From: Malurus cyaneus samueli
Taxonomy: Eukaryota > Chordata > Aves > Passeriformes > Maluridae
Reading direction: 5' to 3'
NCBI GenBank assembly: GCA_009741485.1
Contig: CM019215.1
Location: forward strand, 76,634,512-76,698,511
DNA: 64,000 nucleotides
The position numbers and the translations under genes are program-made. Shown in pieces: positions 11,171 through 24,290 of the stretch (positions are counted from its first letter, which is position 1; every line of letters begins with the position of its first letter). Below the pieces are notes generated by a model. It did not search any database, had not been told where the DNA came from, and saw only the letters and a list, made by a program, of their open reading frames with translations.

Positions 11171-13989
11171 TTATCCAGTTCTAGTCTACATTAAAACCTA
11201 TAATTATTCGTTTTACTACTAACACTTTAGATAAACATAATTGGATATTTGTTCAACTGACAACCCAAGGCAATGTACTTAAACTGAAGAATGCAACACT
11301 CTATTAGTCTCAATTATTCTTGATAGAAGAAGGAGAAGTCAACCACCTCTGCTAGAATGAATAGACTTTCTGAGGGAAAGGTGCTGAGAAAACTAACATT
11401 AGAGGTGTGCAGATATACATATCCCATTTACGAGCTGACTTTCAGTCTGCAGTTATTATTCGACCGCTGGGATCACTGGTTATTTCCTTTGGGGATTAAT
11501 CCGCCTTGTCCCAGCAATAACTTCGCTTGAAAAGATGCTGAGTAATGAGGAAGATCACAGCAAGATATTCAGCAAAACTGAAGAGAGAAAAATATAAACT
11601 CAACACAACTTTCACATTTACAGAATGTTAATCTAAACAAACAACTAACTGGAAAAGGTAATAATTCTGTTCAAACATGGTTATCTTGGCATTTGCTATC
11701 TGCTTTAGTTTTCATCATTCTTAAGATAGAACTTGGCAAAGAATTTTAACAGGGTAAAAAAAAAAAAGGAAAGAAAAATTCCTTATTCTCTGACAGTTCT
11801 GAAAATTATTCTCATCCTTAATTGGTGGAAGTAGTTTTACAGTTTTTTATAAGTGTTCCTTGACATAAACAATAATTAACTTAGGAAAGAAACTTGAAAA
11901 TTTTCCTATGCTTCATTTAGGTTACTGAAATTAGTTTCAACAAGATATTACAGATAAATTACATTTTTAAACAAAAAATTCATATCTAGTGAAAAAGTAA
12001 AAGATAAAATTAATGACAAAGGCAACTTTTGCAACCATATGTAAATGATGGTTTCCAGCTAAACACTGAATTGACATTTGTCAAAATTTGGTTTCAGCAT
12101 ATATATTCCAAGATAGCAGAACAAGTACAGAAATCTGGAAGTGAAGAGCAAAGTGTTTTTTCAGGTATCTCAAACAGGTCCAGCTAGAAGTTAGGAAACC
12201 AATACATATTGCCAATGGTATGTTAAACATTATGGAATAGAAACTTAGCTGAATAGCAAATCGAGCCTTCAAGACACTGCGGGAATGAGAAGAACAAGTG
12301 TCCCAGCAGAAAGGCCATGGTGAGCAATGGGATTTGCACCAGCTACGGTGGGAAATGAAACTCTGCATTAATTTCTTCTTGCAAACCAGGGAAATGAAAA
12401 TATGTGATTAATGGATGGAAAAGGTGGTTCTTTTTCCTACTCTCCTTGTGCACTCCCAGCTGGAAACTAATCTCCAGTTGGGTGAGGGTGAGAAAGAGAA
12501 TCGGAAGGGTAAAAGATAGAAAAATGTGGTTGAGTAATGACACTTTATAGGGAGAAAGCAAAAGCTGCACACACAAACAGAACAAAACAAGGAATTAATT
12601 CACTGTCTTCCCATGGGTAGGCAGGTGTTCAGCCATTCCCAGAAGGGCAGAACCCCATCATGTGTAACAGTGACTTGGGAAGACAAACCACACTCTATGT
12701 TGCCTCCCTTCCTCCTTCATTCTCCTAAATGTATATGCTGAGAAGGATGCATATGGTCTGGAATATCCTCTTGGTCAGTTGGGATCAGCTGTACCCACTG
12801 TGCTCCCTCTCAGCATTCTTTTGCACCCCCAGCCTCATTGCTGTAGGGTGGGGTGATGGGCAAAAGGTCTTGATGTTGTGTAGTCTCTGCTCAGCAGTAA
12901 TGGGAAAACACCTGTTAACACCCTTTCCAGCACAAATGCAAAACACAATCCCATACAACCTATTATGCAGAAAACAAACTCTATCCTGGGAAAGACCTGA
13001 ATACATTTAAATGAAATATTATCCTCAAATACAGCTTAAATGAATTGCCTTATGACAATTAATTAAACAGTCCCTGTTTTAATGCCATTAAAAACCATCA
13101 AAAAAACCCCTCAATTTTGACAATATTTCAGTGAAGCATAATTAAGGCTTCTGATTTCATTTTGTTGGAAGACAGATGATGTCTGGAAAGGGGTATTTAA
13201 AACTAGGAAAGTACAAGAAAGAACCAATAGGTTCCTTCCTATTGTCCTGGGACACCACAGCCAGTATCAAAGAAAGATACAGATCACTGCCTTATGCACT
13301 TTGGAGCATTATTCTAATTTCTTGAGAGATCATGTGTGGGGAGGAGACAGTAGGCATGCCACCTCTGGATACCTGGACTCATCTGGAGACAAATGGATTG
13401 GGGAAAACAGAGACACTTAGTCCTTGCTACTGCTAATTCAGCACCAGGTTGGACTCCAGGCAACGGTGCAACAAATAGACTATGCAGACAAATCAACTTT
13501 CAATGAGATGCTTTCTAGATTGCCTCTGTGAAAAATGAGTATTTTTTTATCCCCGTCTAAAAAATATTAAAACAACAAGAGTTAGCTTGATGAGGTGACT
13601 CTATGTAGAAATTGTCTTAAGGCAACAGTGTTCAACAGCATTTCTCAGGTAGATAAAACTGCCAACTGAAATTCTGAGATTTTGCGTCCATATAGATTTA
13701 TGTAGTTTCATAGTAATTTATAGTTTCAACAATTACAGCAATGACAGCCTGAAGCCAAGCAAGGCTTTCCCTCGTGCCTCAGCCTTCAAGCTGAATATTT
13801 CATCTATGTGCAATGAAAACTACTGCTCTGGCATTACAAACAAAATCACCTTTAATATTGTTTTTTAGATTATTTATCAGGAAAGAGTTTATGGAGCACT
13901 CATTCTGAATTATCACTTTGTTGCCAGAACAATGATACATACAACTGGCGGGCTAGCTTTGTGCTGTACTTCATCATCAAGCCAGTCGG
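9541..13989 (+). repeat. Inverted repeat, left arm (about 4.45 kb)
   Basis: Reads as the reverse complement of 15890-20161. Anchors: 13975-13989 (ending AAGCCAGTCGG) pairs with 15890 onward (CCGACTGGCTTG); the 38-A run at 11129-11166 pairs with the T run at 18708-18735; the LTR at 12462-13003 pairs with 16868-17410; CAGAAGAATATTG near 9585 pairs with the same words near 20110. About 150 bp around 10219-10366, including an 18-A run, is missing from the right arm. The first 34 bases after the gap (9507-9540) do not pair. The arms differ by many scattered single-base changes and small indels. Confidence 0.9.
12462..13003 (-). mobile_element. Avian ERV solo LTR, family 2 (left-arm copy)
   Basis: On the minus strand it carries the hallmarks of a common bird LTR: GGATAGAGTTTG, GCATTTGTGCTGGAAAG, TACTGCTGAGCAGAG, GAGGCTGGGGGTGCA, AACTGACCAAGAGGATATTCC, then a 3' part with GAATTAATTCCTTGTTTTG. 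No retroviral gene adjoins it. It is the inverted-repeat partner of 16868-17410, so the two are one insertion counted twice. An independent copy of the family is at 31040-31567. Edges are approximate. Confidence 0.65.
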
Positions 13990-14672
13990 CATCCTTAATT
14001 ATATAAAGAACTTGATCAAGCAAGATGCCACCTTTTATTTGTTGTTGCCACCTAGACCAATTTTCTGTTCTATAGTCTTATTAAGGATAATGTAATAAAA
14101 TGCTGCTTCTGACCAAAACCCAGGACCTTTGCCCCTCACATGCCCTGCATCTCATCTGAAGGCCACAGTACCCAAGACAGCTTCACCAGATTAAACCTTT
14201 AATTTACACAAACCAATCAATGTAGCTACATTAATTTATATTTACAGTAAATTATATAATTTACTAAAAATAAATACACTGCTATTTAGGGAGAAAGAGC
14301 TTCTCATGTTAGGATTACAAAATTAATTTTGCAGGTTAAACTGTGCAAATAACTGATTTTGTTGATATGTCTGCTGCATCGCGAAGTCGAAAAATTATGA
14401 CAAAAAAAAAATTAATATTTAAGGCAGATCTGAAAAAAAAAAAAAAAAAAAAATTTCTGTTTACTTACATTCACCCTATCCCTTCAGTGAGCCTGGCCAT
14501 AACTCAAGGGATGAGCTTTGTCCCAGACTCAAATCTCAGGCTTTAGAAGGAAGTCAAACAAATCAAGTCCATAATCTTCACTTCTTTTTTTGTTTTAGGT
14601 TTAGTACTGTTATGTTGCTCCACAGTCATTCCCATTAAAATTGCCACAAATACATGACTGCATACACAGATA
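13990..14672 (+). repeat. Direct repeat A, copy 2
   Basis: Same-orientation copy of 8824-9481. It follows directly on the left arm of the inverted repeat and runs on into single-copy sequence at 14673, where copy 1 instead meets the N gap. Copy 1 is preceded by ordinary flank, copy 2 by the inverted arm. The junction pattern suggests the real order may be flank, A, 14673-15889, right arm. Confidence 0.85.
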
Positions 14673-15889
14673 TGCAGTCAGAGCACCTCACCCTTCCTCT
14701 GCCATCCTGTTAAAGGCAGCTTTCTGAAAGGTAGTTATATGAGTGCACCAAATCTGCAGCCAGAAATAGAATGAAAAATGTTTATAACAGCGTCTGTGTG
14801 AGAATGCAAAGTTCAGAAAAGAGATTCTGAGAAGAAAAGATAAATAAGAAAGTGATAATTTACTTATAAAATAGCAGAGAAACAAAATTCTAAATAATCA
14901 TTAATTTGTGAAATTATACCATATTTATATTCTGTCTCAAATTCAGCTGGTTTTTTATCCACCAGCTTTCAACCTTCTCTTTCCTCAAGCAACATTTGAG
15001 TGTATAGCAATTTAAAGGCTCTAAGTACAAGAATTTAGTAGAACCATTAATATTTGTTACACACTGGGTGCGCAACATTAACAAATGTTGCATCATTAAA
15101 GCTTTTCCATAAAGCATAAAGAACAAAAGCGAAAAATAGCTTGGAAATACTTAAACTCTTATAATTGAACTAAATCGATTCCTGAGAACTGACAAATGTT
15201 AAACATTATATAGGATCTTTTCTATGAAATAATCAAAAATTGCATTTTAAAAACTCCCTGATATATTTGTACTCTAGCTACAGATCTGTGCTTAATCCTG
15301 AACCCTGCTCACATAATTGGCTGTGACACCAAGGTAGTTTTGCAGCGTCTGCATTTAAAGCATAAGACCAAAGGTGTAGAAATCACACTCCAGCAAGAAA
15401 CATTCTGGAAGTCTTGGCATTTTATCTTGTAAAACATTCACCAACATTTGGAGGGGTTCCATTTACAGTGCTTGTGTTCTGAAGTGTTACATCAGACTGG
15501 TTATCCTTCAAGTCAGAAAGAGTTGGCCCTTCCTGTGCTTTGCTCATCCCATCTATTTGGCGTTTCCAAACAAGGAAAAGAAGTGCCTGTGGTTCCCCAC
15601 ATCTCTTGTTCTTCTTTCAAAATGAAGGCAGATAAATGCAGGGGAACTGCCTACATCTGCCTGACAAGAAGCAATAAAGAACTCAATAACCAGGTCTAGG
15701 TCATGCCAAACAATACAGAAGACAAAATAAAAGAGCCTTTTCTTCCCCAAGATATCCATTTGCTTCTACAGGATTGTGTTCAGCTGTGGCATTAATTAAA
15801 GCCAGTGCTGCTTTGAAACATTATAGGTCGTTTGGGGTTTTGTTTGTTTTTGGTTTTTGGTTTTTTTTTTTTTTTGCTAAGTACTTCCT
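14673..15889. other. Unique spacer between inverted arms
   Basis: Single-copy within the window. It ends in a T-rich tract (15828-15876) just before the right arm. No gene or known repeat recognised; the few open frames of 65-83 codons resemble nothing known. Confidence 0.55.
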
Positions 15890-18703
15890 CCGACTGGCTT
15901 GATGATGAAGTACAGCACAAAGCTAGCCCGCCAGTTGTATGTATCATTGTTCTGGCAACAAAGNGATAATTCAGAATGAGTGCTCCATAAACTCTTTCCT
16001 GATAAATAATCTANAAAACAATATTAAAGGTGATTTTGTTTGTAATGCCAGAGCAGTAGTTTTCATTGCACATAGATGAAATATTCAGCTTGAAGGCTGA
16101 GGCACGAGGGAAAGCCTTGCTTGGCTTCAGGCTGTCATTGCTGTAATTNTTGAAACTATAAATTACTATGAAACTACATAAATCTATATGGACACAAAAT
16201 CTCAGAATTTCAGTTGGCAGTTTTATCTACCTGAGAAATGCTGTTGAAAACTGTTGCCTTAAGACAATTTCTACATAGAGTCACCTCATCAAGCTAACTC
16301 TTGTTGTTTTAATATTTTTAGATGGGGATAAAAAAATATTCATTTTTCACAGAGGCAATCTAGAAAGCATCTCATTGAAAGTTGATTTGTCTGCGTAGTC
16401 CATTTGTTGCAGTCCAACCTGGTGCTGAATTAGCAGTAGCAAGGACTAAGTGTCTCTGTTTTCCCCAATCCCTTTGTCTCCAGATGAGTCCAGGTATCCA
16501 GAGGTGGCATGCCTACTGTCTCCTCCCCACACATGATCTCTCAAGAAATTACAATAATGCTCCAAAGTGCATAAGGCAGTGATCTGTATCTTTCTCTGGT
16601 ACTGGCTGTGGTGTCCTAGGACAATAGGAAGGAACCTATTGGTTCTTTCTTGTACTTTCCTAGTTTTAAATACCCCTTTCCAGACATCATCTGTCTTCGC
16701 AACAAAATGAAGTCAGAAGCCTTAAATTATGCTTCACTGAAATATTGTCAAAATTGAGGGGTTTTTTGATGGTTTTTAATGGCATTAAAACAGGGACTGT
16801 TATAATTAATTGTCATAAGGCAATTCATTTAAGCTGTATTTGAGGATAATATTTCATTTAAATGTATTCAGGTCTTTCCCAGGATAGAGTTTGTTTTCTG
16901 CATAATAGGTTGTATGGGATTGTGTTTTGCATTTGTGCTGGAAAGGGTGTTAACAGGTGTTTTCCCATTACTGCTGAGCAGAGACTACACAACATCAAGA
17001 CCTTTTGCCCATCACCCCACCCTACCAGCAATGAGGCTGGGGGTGCAAAAGAATCTGAGAGGGAGCACAGTGGGTACAGCTGATCCCAACTGACCAAGAG
17101 GATATTCCAGACCATATGTCATCCTTCTCAGCATATACATTTAGGAGAATGAAGGAGGAAAGGGAGGCAATTGAAGTGGTGGTGTTTGTCTTCCCAAGTC
17201 ACTGTTACACATGATGGGGTTCTGCCCTTCTGGGAATGGCTGAACACCTGCCTACCCATGGGAAGCAGTGAATTAATTCCTTGTTTTGTTCTGTTTGTGT
17301 GTGCAGCTTTTTCTTTCCCTATTAAAATGCCATTACCTCAAACATGAGTTTTCTATCTTTTACCCTTCCGATTCTCTTTCTCACCCTCCCCAACTGGAGA
17401 TTAGTTTCCAGCTGGGAGTGCACAAGGAGAGTAGGAAAAAGAACCACCTTTTCCATCCATTAATCACATATTTTCATTTCCCTGGTTTGCAAGAAGAAAT
17501 TAATGCAGAGTTTCATTTCCCACCGTAGCTGGTGCAAATCCCATTGCTCACCATGGCCTTTCTGCTGGGACACTTGTTCTTCTCAATTCCCGCAGTGTCT
17601 TGAAGGCTCGATTTGCTATTCAGCTAAGTTTCTATTCCATAATGTTTAACATACCATTGGCATATGTATTGGTTTCCTAACTTCTAGCTGGACCTGTTTG
17701 AGATACCCTGAAAAAAAACACTTTGCTCTTCACTTCCAGATTTCTGTACTTGTTCTGCTTATCTTGGAATATATATGCTGAAACCAAATGTTTGACAAAT
17801 GTCAATTCAGTGTTTAGCTGGAAACCATCATTTACATATGGTTGCAAAAGTTGCCTTTGTCATTAATTTTATCTTTTACTTTTTCACTAGATATGAATTT
17901 TTTGTTTAAAAATGTAATTTATCTGTAATATCTTGTTGAAACTAATTTCAGTAACCTAAATGAAGCATAGGAAAATTTTCAAGTTTCTTTCCTAAGTTAA
18001 TTATTGTTTATGTCAAGGAACACTTATAAAAAACTGTTAAACTACTTCCACCAATTAAGGATGAGAATAATTTCGAACTGTCAGAGAATAAGGGAATTTT
18101 TCTTTCCCTTTTTTTTTTTTAAACCCTGTTAAAAATCCTTTGCCAAGTTCTATCTTAAGAATGATTGAACGTAAGAGATAGCAAATGCCAGTAACCTGTT
18201 TGAACAGATATTACCTTTGTTCCTTGTTTGTTTAGATTAACTTTGTAAATGTGAAGTTGTGCTTGAGTTTATAATTTTTCTCTCTCAGTTTTGCTGAATA
18301 TCTTTTTTTTTGCTGGATTCTTCCTCATTACTCAGCATCTTTTCAAGCGAAGTTATTGCTGGGACAAGGCGGATTAATCCCCAAAGGAATAACGCAGTGT
18401 ATCCCAGCGGTCGAATAATAACTGCAGACTGAAAGTCAGCTCGTAAATGGGATATGTATATCTGCACACCTCTAATGTTAGTTTTCTCAGCACCTTTCCC
18501 TCAGAAAGTCTATTCATTCTAGCAGAGGTGATTGACTTCTGCTTCTTCTGTCAAGAATAATTGAGACTAATAGAGTGTTGCATTCTTCAGTTTAAGTACA
18601 TTGCCTTGGGTTGTCAGTTGAACAAATATCCAATTATGTTTACCTAAAGTGTTAGTAGTAAAATGAATAATTATAGGTTTCACTGTAGACTAGAACTGGA
18701 GAA

Positions 18704-18735
<32 letters not shown>

Positions 18736-20161
18736 GGATAGAGTTTCCATGCACAAACAAATACTAGCATTTTTATCTTTTACTTTGGCAGATAACTACA
18801 GCTCTTCCTTAAGTCAGTTCTCTGAAGTAATGGGATAGTTTAGCATGAGACTATCACCTTCCACAGTGCTTTATTAGAAGCAGTATAATATATTCACTTA
18901 GGGTTTTATATCCTTGTATGATATCCTGCTTCCCTCACTGATATATTTGAAAAATGGTAACAGGAATCTGGGGACAAGGCAGAAAAAAGTACCTGTCATT
19001 CTTCAAGTTTCCATCAAGTGGCACAGTCCCTATAACAAGCTAGAACATTCCCAAAAGCAAGGTTTATCAGATGTCAGGTATCTCCACAGCTCTTCAAACA
19101 GATTGGTGAAATGTGGGAAAGGCTTAGATATATATTCTTTACTTATAGTCCCTAAACACTTACAGTGGGGAAAGGTATGACATTGCTTTGTAAAACTCTC
19201 AAAAAATGTAATTAAGAATGGGAGATCTTGAAAAAAATTGTCTTGAATCTAGGCTGGGATGTGTCTCATAAGGAAAGTTGACATGAAGAATGAAAGTTAC
19301 ACAGTTAAAAATATATTGGTTTATTTTTTGCCTGTAATTCTGACTGTAATTAACAAATGATAAAGCATATTTTAATCATGTTAGGAATACTCCACATCCA
19401 CATTGTTTTCTTCAATAACCTAAAAAATATAAATTAAAATTATCAAGAGAGACACTTTAAAAACTTTTCCAAGCTGTTGAGGGACAGAATAACTATATGC
19501 AGACATAATGCTCATAAACAAAACTATTACAGAACGTATATAACACAGTCTTCATCACTTCACTATAAACCAAGAAATGGGTTTGTATCTAAAATATACA
19601 AGGAATTTCCATATACAAATTAAACCAACAAATGGTCCTTCAACTCATTTAAAGGAACTGCTTACCATCCTCATATATCTTAAATATTTCTTCTCAAATA
19701 TATTATGAATTGTGAGGACCTACTGCTAATAGTTTCTGAATGTTAAAACATTTTCACCTTTTCCTCTGGCCTTCACACTTTGAAGTTCATAAAACTTATA
19801 AAAAAGCATGCTAAAGGAACTGACAATAATTCAGGCACAAGATTTTATTAACTATTTTTCACTGCTAGCATTTTCCGGTTAAAGATATACGTATTTAAGT
19901 GAGTCATGGTATAGACGTGTGATTGAATTAGCACTTAATGAAGACAAAAATGGTGTCTCTAATTAACGGGCTTAGAGAAACTAAATACAAACTACAAGAA
20001 AAAGCAGATCCTCTTTCTCATTTTTCTAGAAATACTGAAAGCTGAAGCTCTCTTAGAGAAACTGCAGTGTAACTCGGAACATTTTGTAATTGTGGCCTTG
20101 TGTCTCCATGCAGAAGAATATTGAAAATCACATTGTAAACTGCTTTTAAAAATATTTAAGT
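15890..20161 (-). repeat. Inverted repeat, right arm (about 4.27 kb)
   Basis: Reverse-complement partner of 9541-13989. Three isolated Ns (15964, 16014, 16149) sit near its inner edge, pointing to low-quality consensus. It continues without interruption into the unique sequence at 20162, so this arm is the better candidate for the genuine locus. Pairing stops near AATATTTAAG at about 20161. Confidence 0.9.
16868..17410 (+). mobile_element. Avian ERV solo LTR, family 2 (right-arm copy)
   Basis: Plus-oriented mirror of the LTR at 12462-13003: CATTTGTGCTGGAAAGG, TTACTGCTGAGCAGAGAC, AATGAGGCTGGGGGTGCAAA, AACTGACCAAGAGGATATTCC, GAACACCTGCCTACCCATGG, GTGTGTGCAGC, CTATTAAAATGCC and CTTTTACCCTTCCGATTCTC. 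The CTATTAAA is where this family normally has its polyadenylation signal. No internal retroviral region is attached. Confidence 0.7.
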
Positions 20162-23100
20162 TTTTAATTATGCACTGAGTTGTGCCAGCCCAGATTAAGC
20201 CCATCAGACACATGTGATATTCTTTCCTGGATTCATCGAAACAAGTATTTTATGGGTTTTGCATGTGTAAATACATAGTTTTTTTGCTTTCATGCAGAGC
20301 CAACTACCCTATGTACATTGTAAAAAATGCAAGTATTTCAGTTGCTTTAAAATGAAATTTTGTGCTTGTTTGTCTAAAAGGTTTATCTGATGATATTGAA
20401 AAAAAAGGCTGTTTATATGGATTTTGACAGTCTGTCGGAAGGGTGGAGAATAATCACAGTTGTAAGTAAGCAATTCCAAACAAATAATTTGAATAATCAT
20501 GATATTTTTCTTAAATGCTTATTTTCACTTCATAATTTTTATTTGTTTAAAGAATTAATTCAAATAATCTGTATTAAAAAATAGCGATTGCTGATTAGGG
20601 AAAGCTAAAGAAAAACAGATTTGAAAAATATCCTTTTGTTGATGGGTAGCAGTTTCAGTTTATTTCACTCATTTCAAAAGGTAAGTGCTTCTAAAAATGA
20701 ATACATTTCTCCTCCTTTCTTCGAAGTAGGATGTTATTATTTTTCTCAGCTTGAAAGCAGAAAAAGCCTCTGAGAGATGTGCATTATTGAATGGTTTCTC
20801 TGAATTTCATGGTTACTGCTGCAGAACTGGGGCTGTGAGATTGGTACATATGCTGGGAGGCTCTATGCATACTCATACGAATAAAAAGAAAGAAGTACTG
20901 GGACTAATTCTGTCATACTGATGAGGGAATTGAAACAGATAAAGAATTTTAAGAGGGATTAAGGCGATTGACATTTCTTTTGGGTGTTGCTATTTAGCTG
21001 CTAATGAAGCTTTGAAAGTATTCCCAGAAATCCAGAATTACTCCACGTAGCTTAAAACACTGAGCTGTGATGCCTGAGATGCACATCTACTCACTTCAGA
21101 TTCCTTCCATAATCAATGAAAAGAGCTGGACTAAGATGAGGCCGCATTACTCACTGGAGGATCCTGACTTATTTCAGAGTAGAGAAGAAGACTAAATCAT
21201 CCTAAGAAACCAGAACATGGAGGAAAGCAGTATGTGTAATTAAATATCCCTTTATTTCCACCCCCCCCCCATCCATGCTTCTCTTCTAGGCTTTTAAATC
21301 TACGGCATGTTTTTTTCATTCATATGGCACATTGATGAGCTTGTGTTCCACTGAGAAACAGTTTTATCAAGGATTCATTCATTTCTGAGGTAGGGAATGA
21401 AACTTTTCTTCTTACCATAGAAAAAAAATATTAAAAATACTTATATGAATACAGTTTTATAACATATCCACAACAGTTCTTTTACAACTTTTAAGTGTTT
21501 GCTATGGTGCAGCAAATAGAATATTTTTTTTTTTTCACATAAGTCATTTCTGATGCAGAAAGATACTGACTCATTGATAATTGCTTGCACAATGGTGAAA
21601 ACTCCAGCTGGTTTATGCAACTGGATTCTTTCTGCCTAGAGTGTTCAAAAAATCTCTGTATTTCAATTCAGGCTGTTAATCCTTATAGTTCCCTGTCCTT
21701 CATGTTAAAACAGGCAGCAGGAGAGATTTTCTAACATACTAAAATCTGTCAAAAGCTTCTCTTCCCACATGGAGCCACTGATTGCTGGTCTATTGTGCAT
21801 TGTCTCACAGTGTCAGTGGGACTTCTAAACTAGAGCCCGACTTATCAGTCGGGTAAATGGGAAACAGTTAAAATTTGTGAGAGTTGAGAAAGGTCATTTT
21901 CATCTATGTTTGACATTCATTCATGGCCTCAGTTCAGTATGGACAAATTCCTACCTTTAACAACAGGATATTGTCTTGGAGAATTGAAGAAATTACTGAT
22001 GTGCCTAAAAAGTTTGTGGGGAAAGCGCTTTACAAAATCAAGCCAAAATGAAAGTTGACAAAAGCTTTTTTTCTTTGTTCTTACAAATCATTATTATTTC
22101 CCTAGCAGGGACCAACGGCAGCCATCTCTGTCTTTCTCACTGCCCACTATTGATGCATATTATTAGCAGCTATATAAAATGACCCAGTTGGAAGTCAGAG
22201 GTGGAGGAGGATATCCCTGCCTGGAAACTTGAATTCCTATTAGAAAGAACAGAAAACTTGTGAATTGATATGTGCATTGACTTTTCATTGGTTTCCAGAT
22301 AAATTCTGACTCAGTGTTTTTAAGCCCAGATCCATAATGAGCCCAAACAAATTACATTCTCGTGGATTTTGGCCAGAGCAGAGGGTACTCAAACCAAGCT
22401 CACGAACATCTACAAAATCCCTTATGAACAGCAGACATCACGTTGCTGAGACTTGTTGTGTTTACAAGAGTTGTTTGATAATGATTTTTGGAATTTTTTT
22501 TTGACAATTTAAAAATGCATCAAAACTGCTTTGATTAGATGTTTTGTTTGTTCACAGTAGGAAAAATTACAGAGCAAGTAACAGGAGTTATCAAAATCAT
22601 TGGATGGCTTTTCCTCACTGGGTTTCAAGAAGCTGTAAAAAAATATTCTGCAGTGACTCACTACTGGTTTAGATTCTTTTATATATATAAAACTTTAAGA
22701 TGCAAGTTAAATAACTTAAGGTGTCTCATTAAAAATTACCATCACACACTGGCAATATTACTAATGTAAATATTTCAATTATATCTCTTGGAATGTCTTC
22801 ATATTTATATTTCTTTAGTAGAAGTTATGACACAATTCAATTGTCCTGTGTTAACAGACTGCAGAATACACAGAACTTTAATGTTCTGTTTCTATGTCCA
22901 TTTCATGGAACTCAATAAATGCTATTATTTCAGCATAATATGTTAATGATTAAAGGACATTTAAAATGTCTTCATACATTGATTCATTAAGTTCCTGAAA
23001 TATTTTCAAGGGAATTGACACCAAAAATATTCATTTAACAACCAGAAAAGTGAAAGGAGGCTGAGTGAAAGAGACAGACTCTAACTGACATCTCTGTATA

Positions 23101-23394
23101 GAGATTATTTCTATAATCTCTTTAAAAAAATCTCTTCTTATATTTTTTGTTTTCCCTTCTTATAAAATCAAATGTTTTGCCCTTTTCCAAATTAAAAAAA
23201 GTTTCCCTTAGACTTTAACAAACATATTTCTTTAAGTCCCTTCTATTCAGAATAAAGTATTATGAGAGCTGTCTATCAACTGCATTGTAATTTATAACTA
23301 AAAGTCTGTGTTCTCTAAGTCTGAATAAAAAAACCTGTTCTAACTCAAAGGACTCTGGTGGTTAGAACTCCAAACTGAATCATGTGCCGTAAGT
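20162..23394. other. Intergenic, nothing recognised
   Basis: AT-rich sequence with a run of C near 21261 and short A/T runs. No CR1, LTR or gene recognised. Confidence 0.5.
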
Positions 23395-24290
23395 AGTTGT
23401 GGTGATTTTACTCTGGCTGGACATCAGGTGTCCATCAAAGCCACTCTATCACTCGTCTCCCCAGCTGGAAACAGGGAAGGATGGGGAGAGATCACTCACC
23501 AGTTGCAGTCGGGGGCAAAAGAGACTTGATTTGGGAAAATTATTTGAATTTTATGTCAATCAAACCAGTGGTGGAATGAGTAGTAAACCTAAAACTTAAA
23601 AACACTTTCTCCCTCCCTTCTTCCCAGGGTTTGCTTTGCTCCTGAATTCTCTACCTCACCTCTTACAGAGGGGCGGGGGGACAGGGAATGAGGACTGCGA
23701 TCTGACAGTGTGATACACATCACACAGTTCTCTCTGCCTTTCCTTCCTTGTGGGGGGACTCCTCACTCATCACCTGCTCCAGTCTGGGGTGCTCCCACAG
23801 GGTTCAGCTCTTCATGAACTCCCCTAATGTAGGTGCTTTCCATGGATGCAATCCCACAGAACAGCCTGCTCCTGTGAGGATTCCCTGTCAGCAAACCCAC
23901 TTCACTAGAAATCTTCTCCTGTGCCAAGTTCTGCTCCAGTGAAGGTTTCCCACAGGGTCACAGTCTCTTCAGACGTCCACCCGCTCTGGCATGGCTCCGT
24001 GGGCTGCAGGGCAATCTCTGCTCTGGTGCTGGAGCGCCTCCTCCACCCGTGCCTTCGCTGTCCTTGGTGTCCCCACGGCTGCTCTGTCACACACTCTGGC
24101 TGCTGTGCAATCATGTCTCCTGCCTGAGTGTGTGTCCCGAAGGTGTTGTCACCATCCCATGGCTCAGCCGGCCAAGCAGTCTGTCTCAGACCAGCAGGCA
24201 TTGGTCTTGACTGGGAGGGGAAGCTCGAGCAACTTCTCACAAAACTACCTCTGGAGTCCCCAAAACCTATCCATGCAAAACCAGCGTTTA
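23395..24290 (-). mobile_element. Avian ERV solo LTR, family 1 (minus copy)
   Basis: Read on the plus strand it starts TAGTTGTGGTGATTTTACTC, then TGGACATCAGGTGTCCA, CTCTATCACTCGTCTCC, GAGATCACTCACCAGTTGC and CTGAATTCTCTACCTC. There follow degenerate GC-rich subunits of the kind CTGCTCCAG...CCCACAGGG (23760-24030), then CTTGGTGTCCCCAC, GGCATTGGTCTTGACTGGGA, AACTTCTCACAAAACTACC and CCATGCAAAACC. This is the reverse order of the copy at 1674-2793, so the element lies on the minus strand. No coding region adjoins it. The CpG-rich open frames inside (for example 23991-24362) are shadows of the LTR. Confidence 0.7.

Noticed and set aside
12729..13010. 93-codon open frame and its mirror at 16858-17115
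   Set aside because: These are translations of the family 2 LTR. They occur twice only because the segment is duplicated in inverted orientation.
9541..20161. Inverted terminal repeats of a large DNA transposon
   Set aside because: The arms are 4.3 kb, contain a nested solo LTR and ordinary sequence, and no transposase or short target duplication is seen. Assembly artefact or palindrome explains it better.
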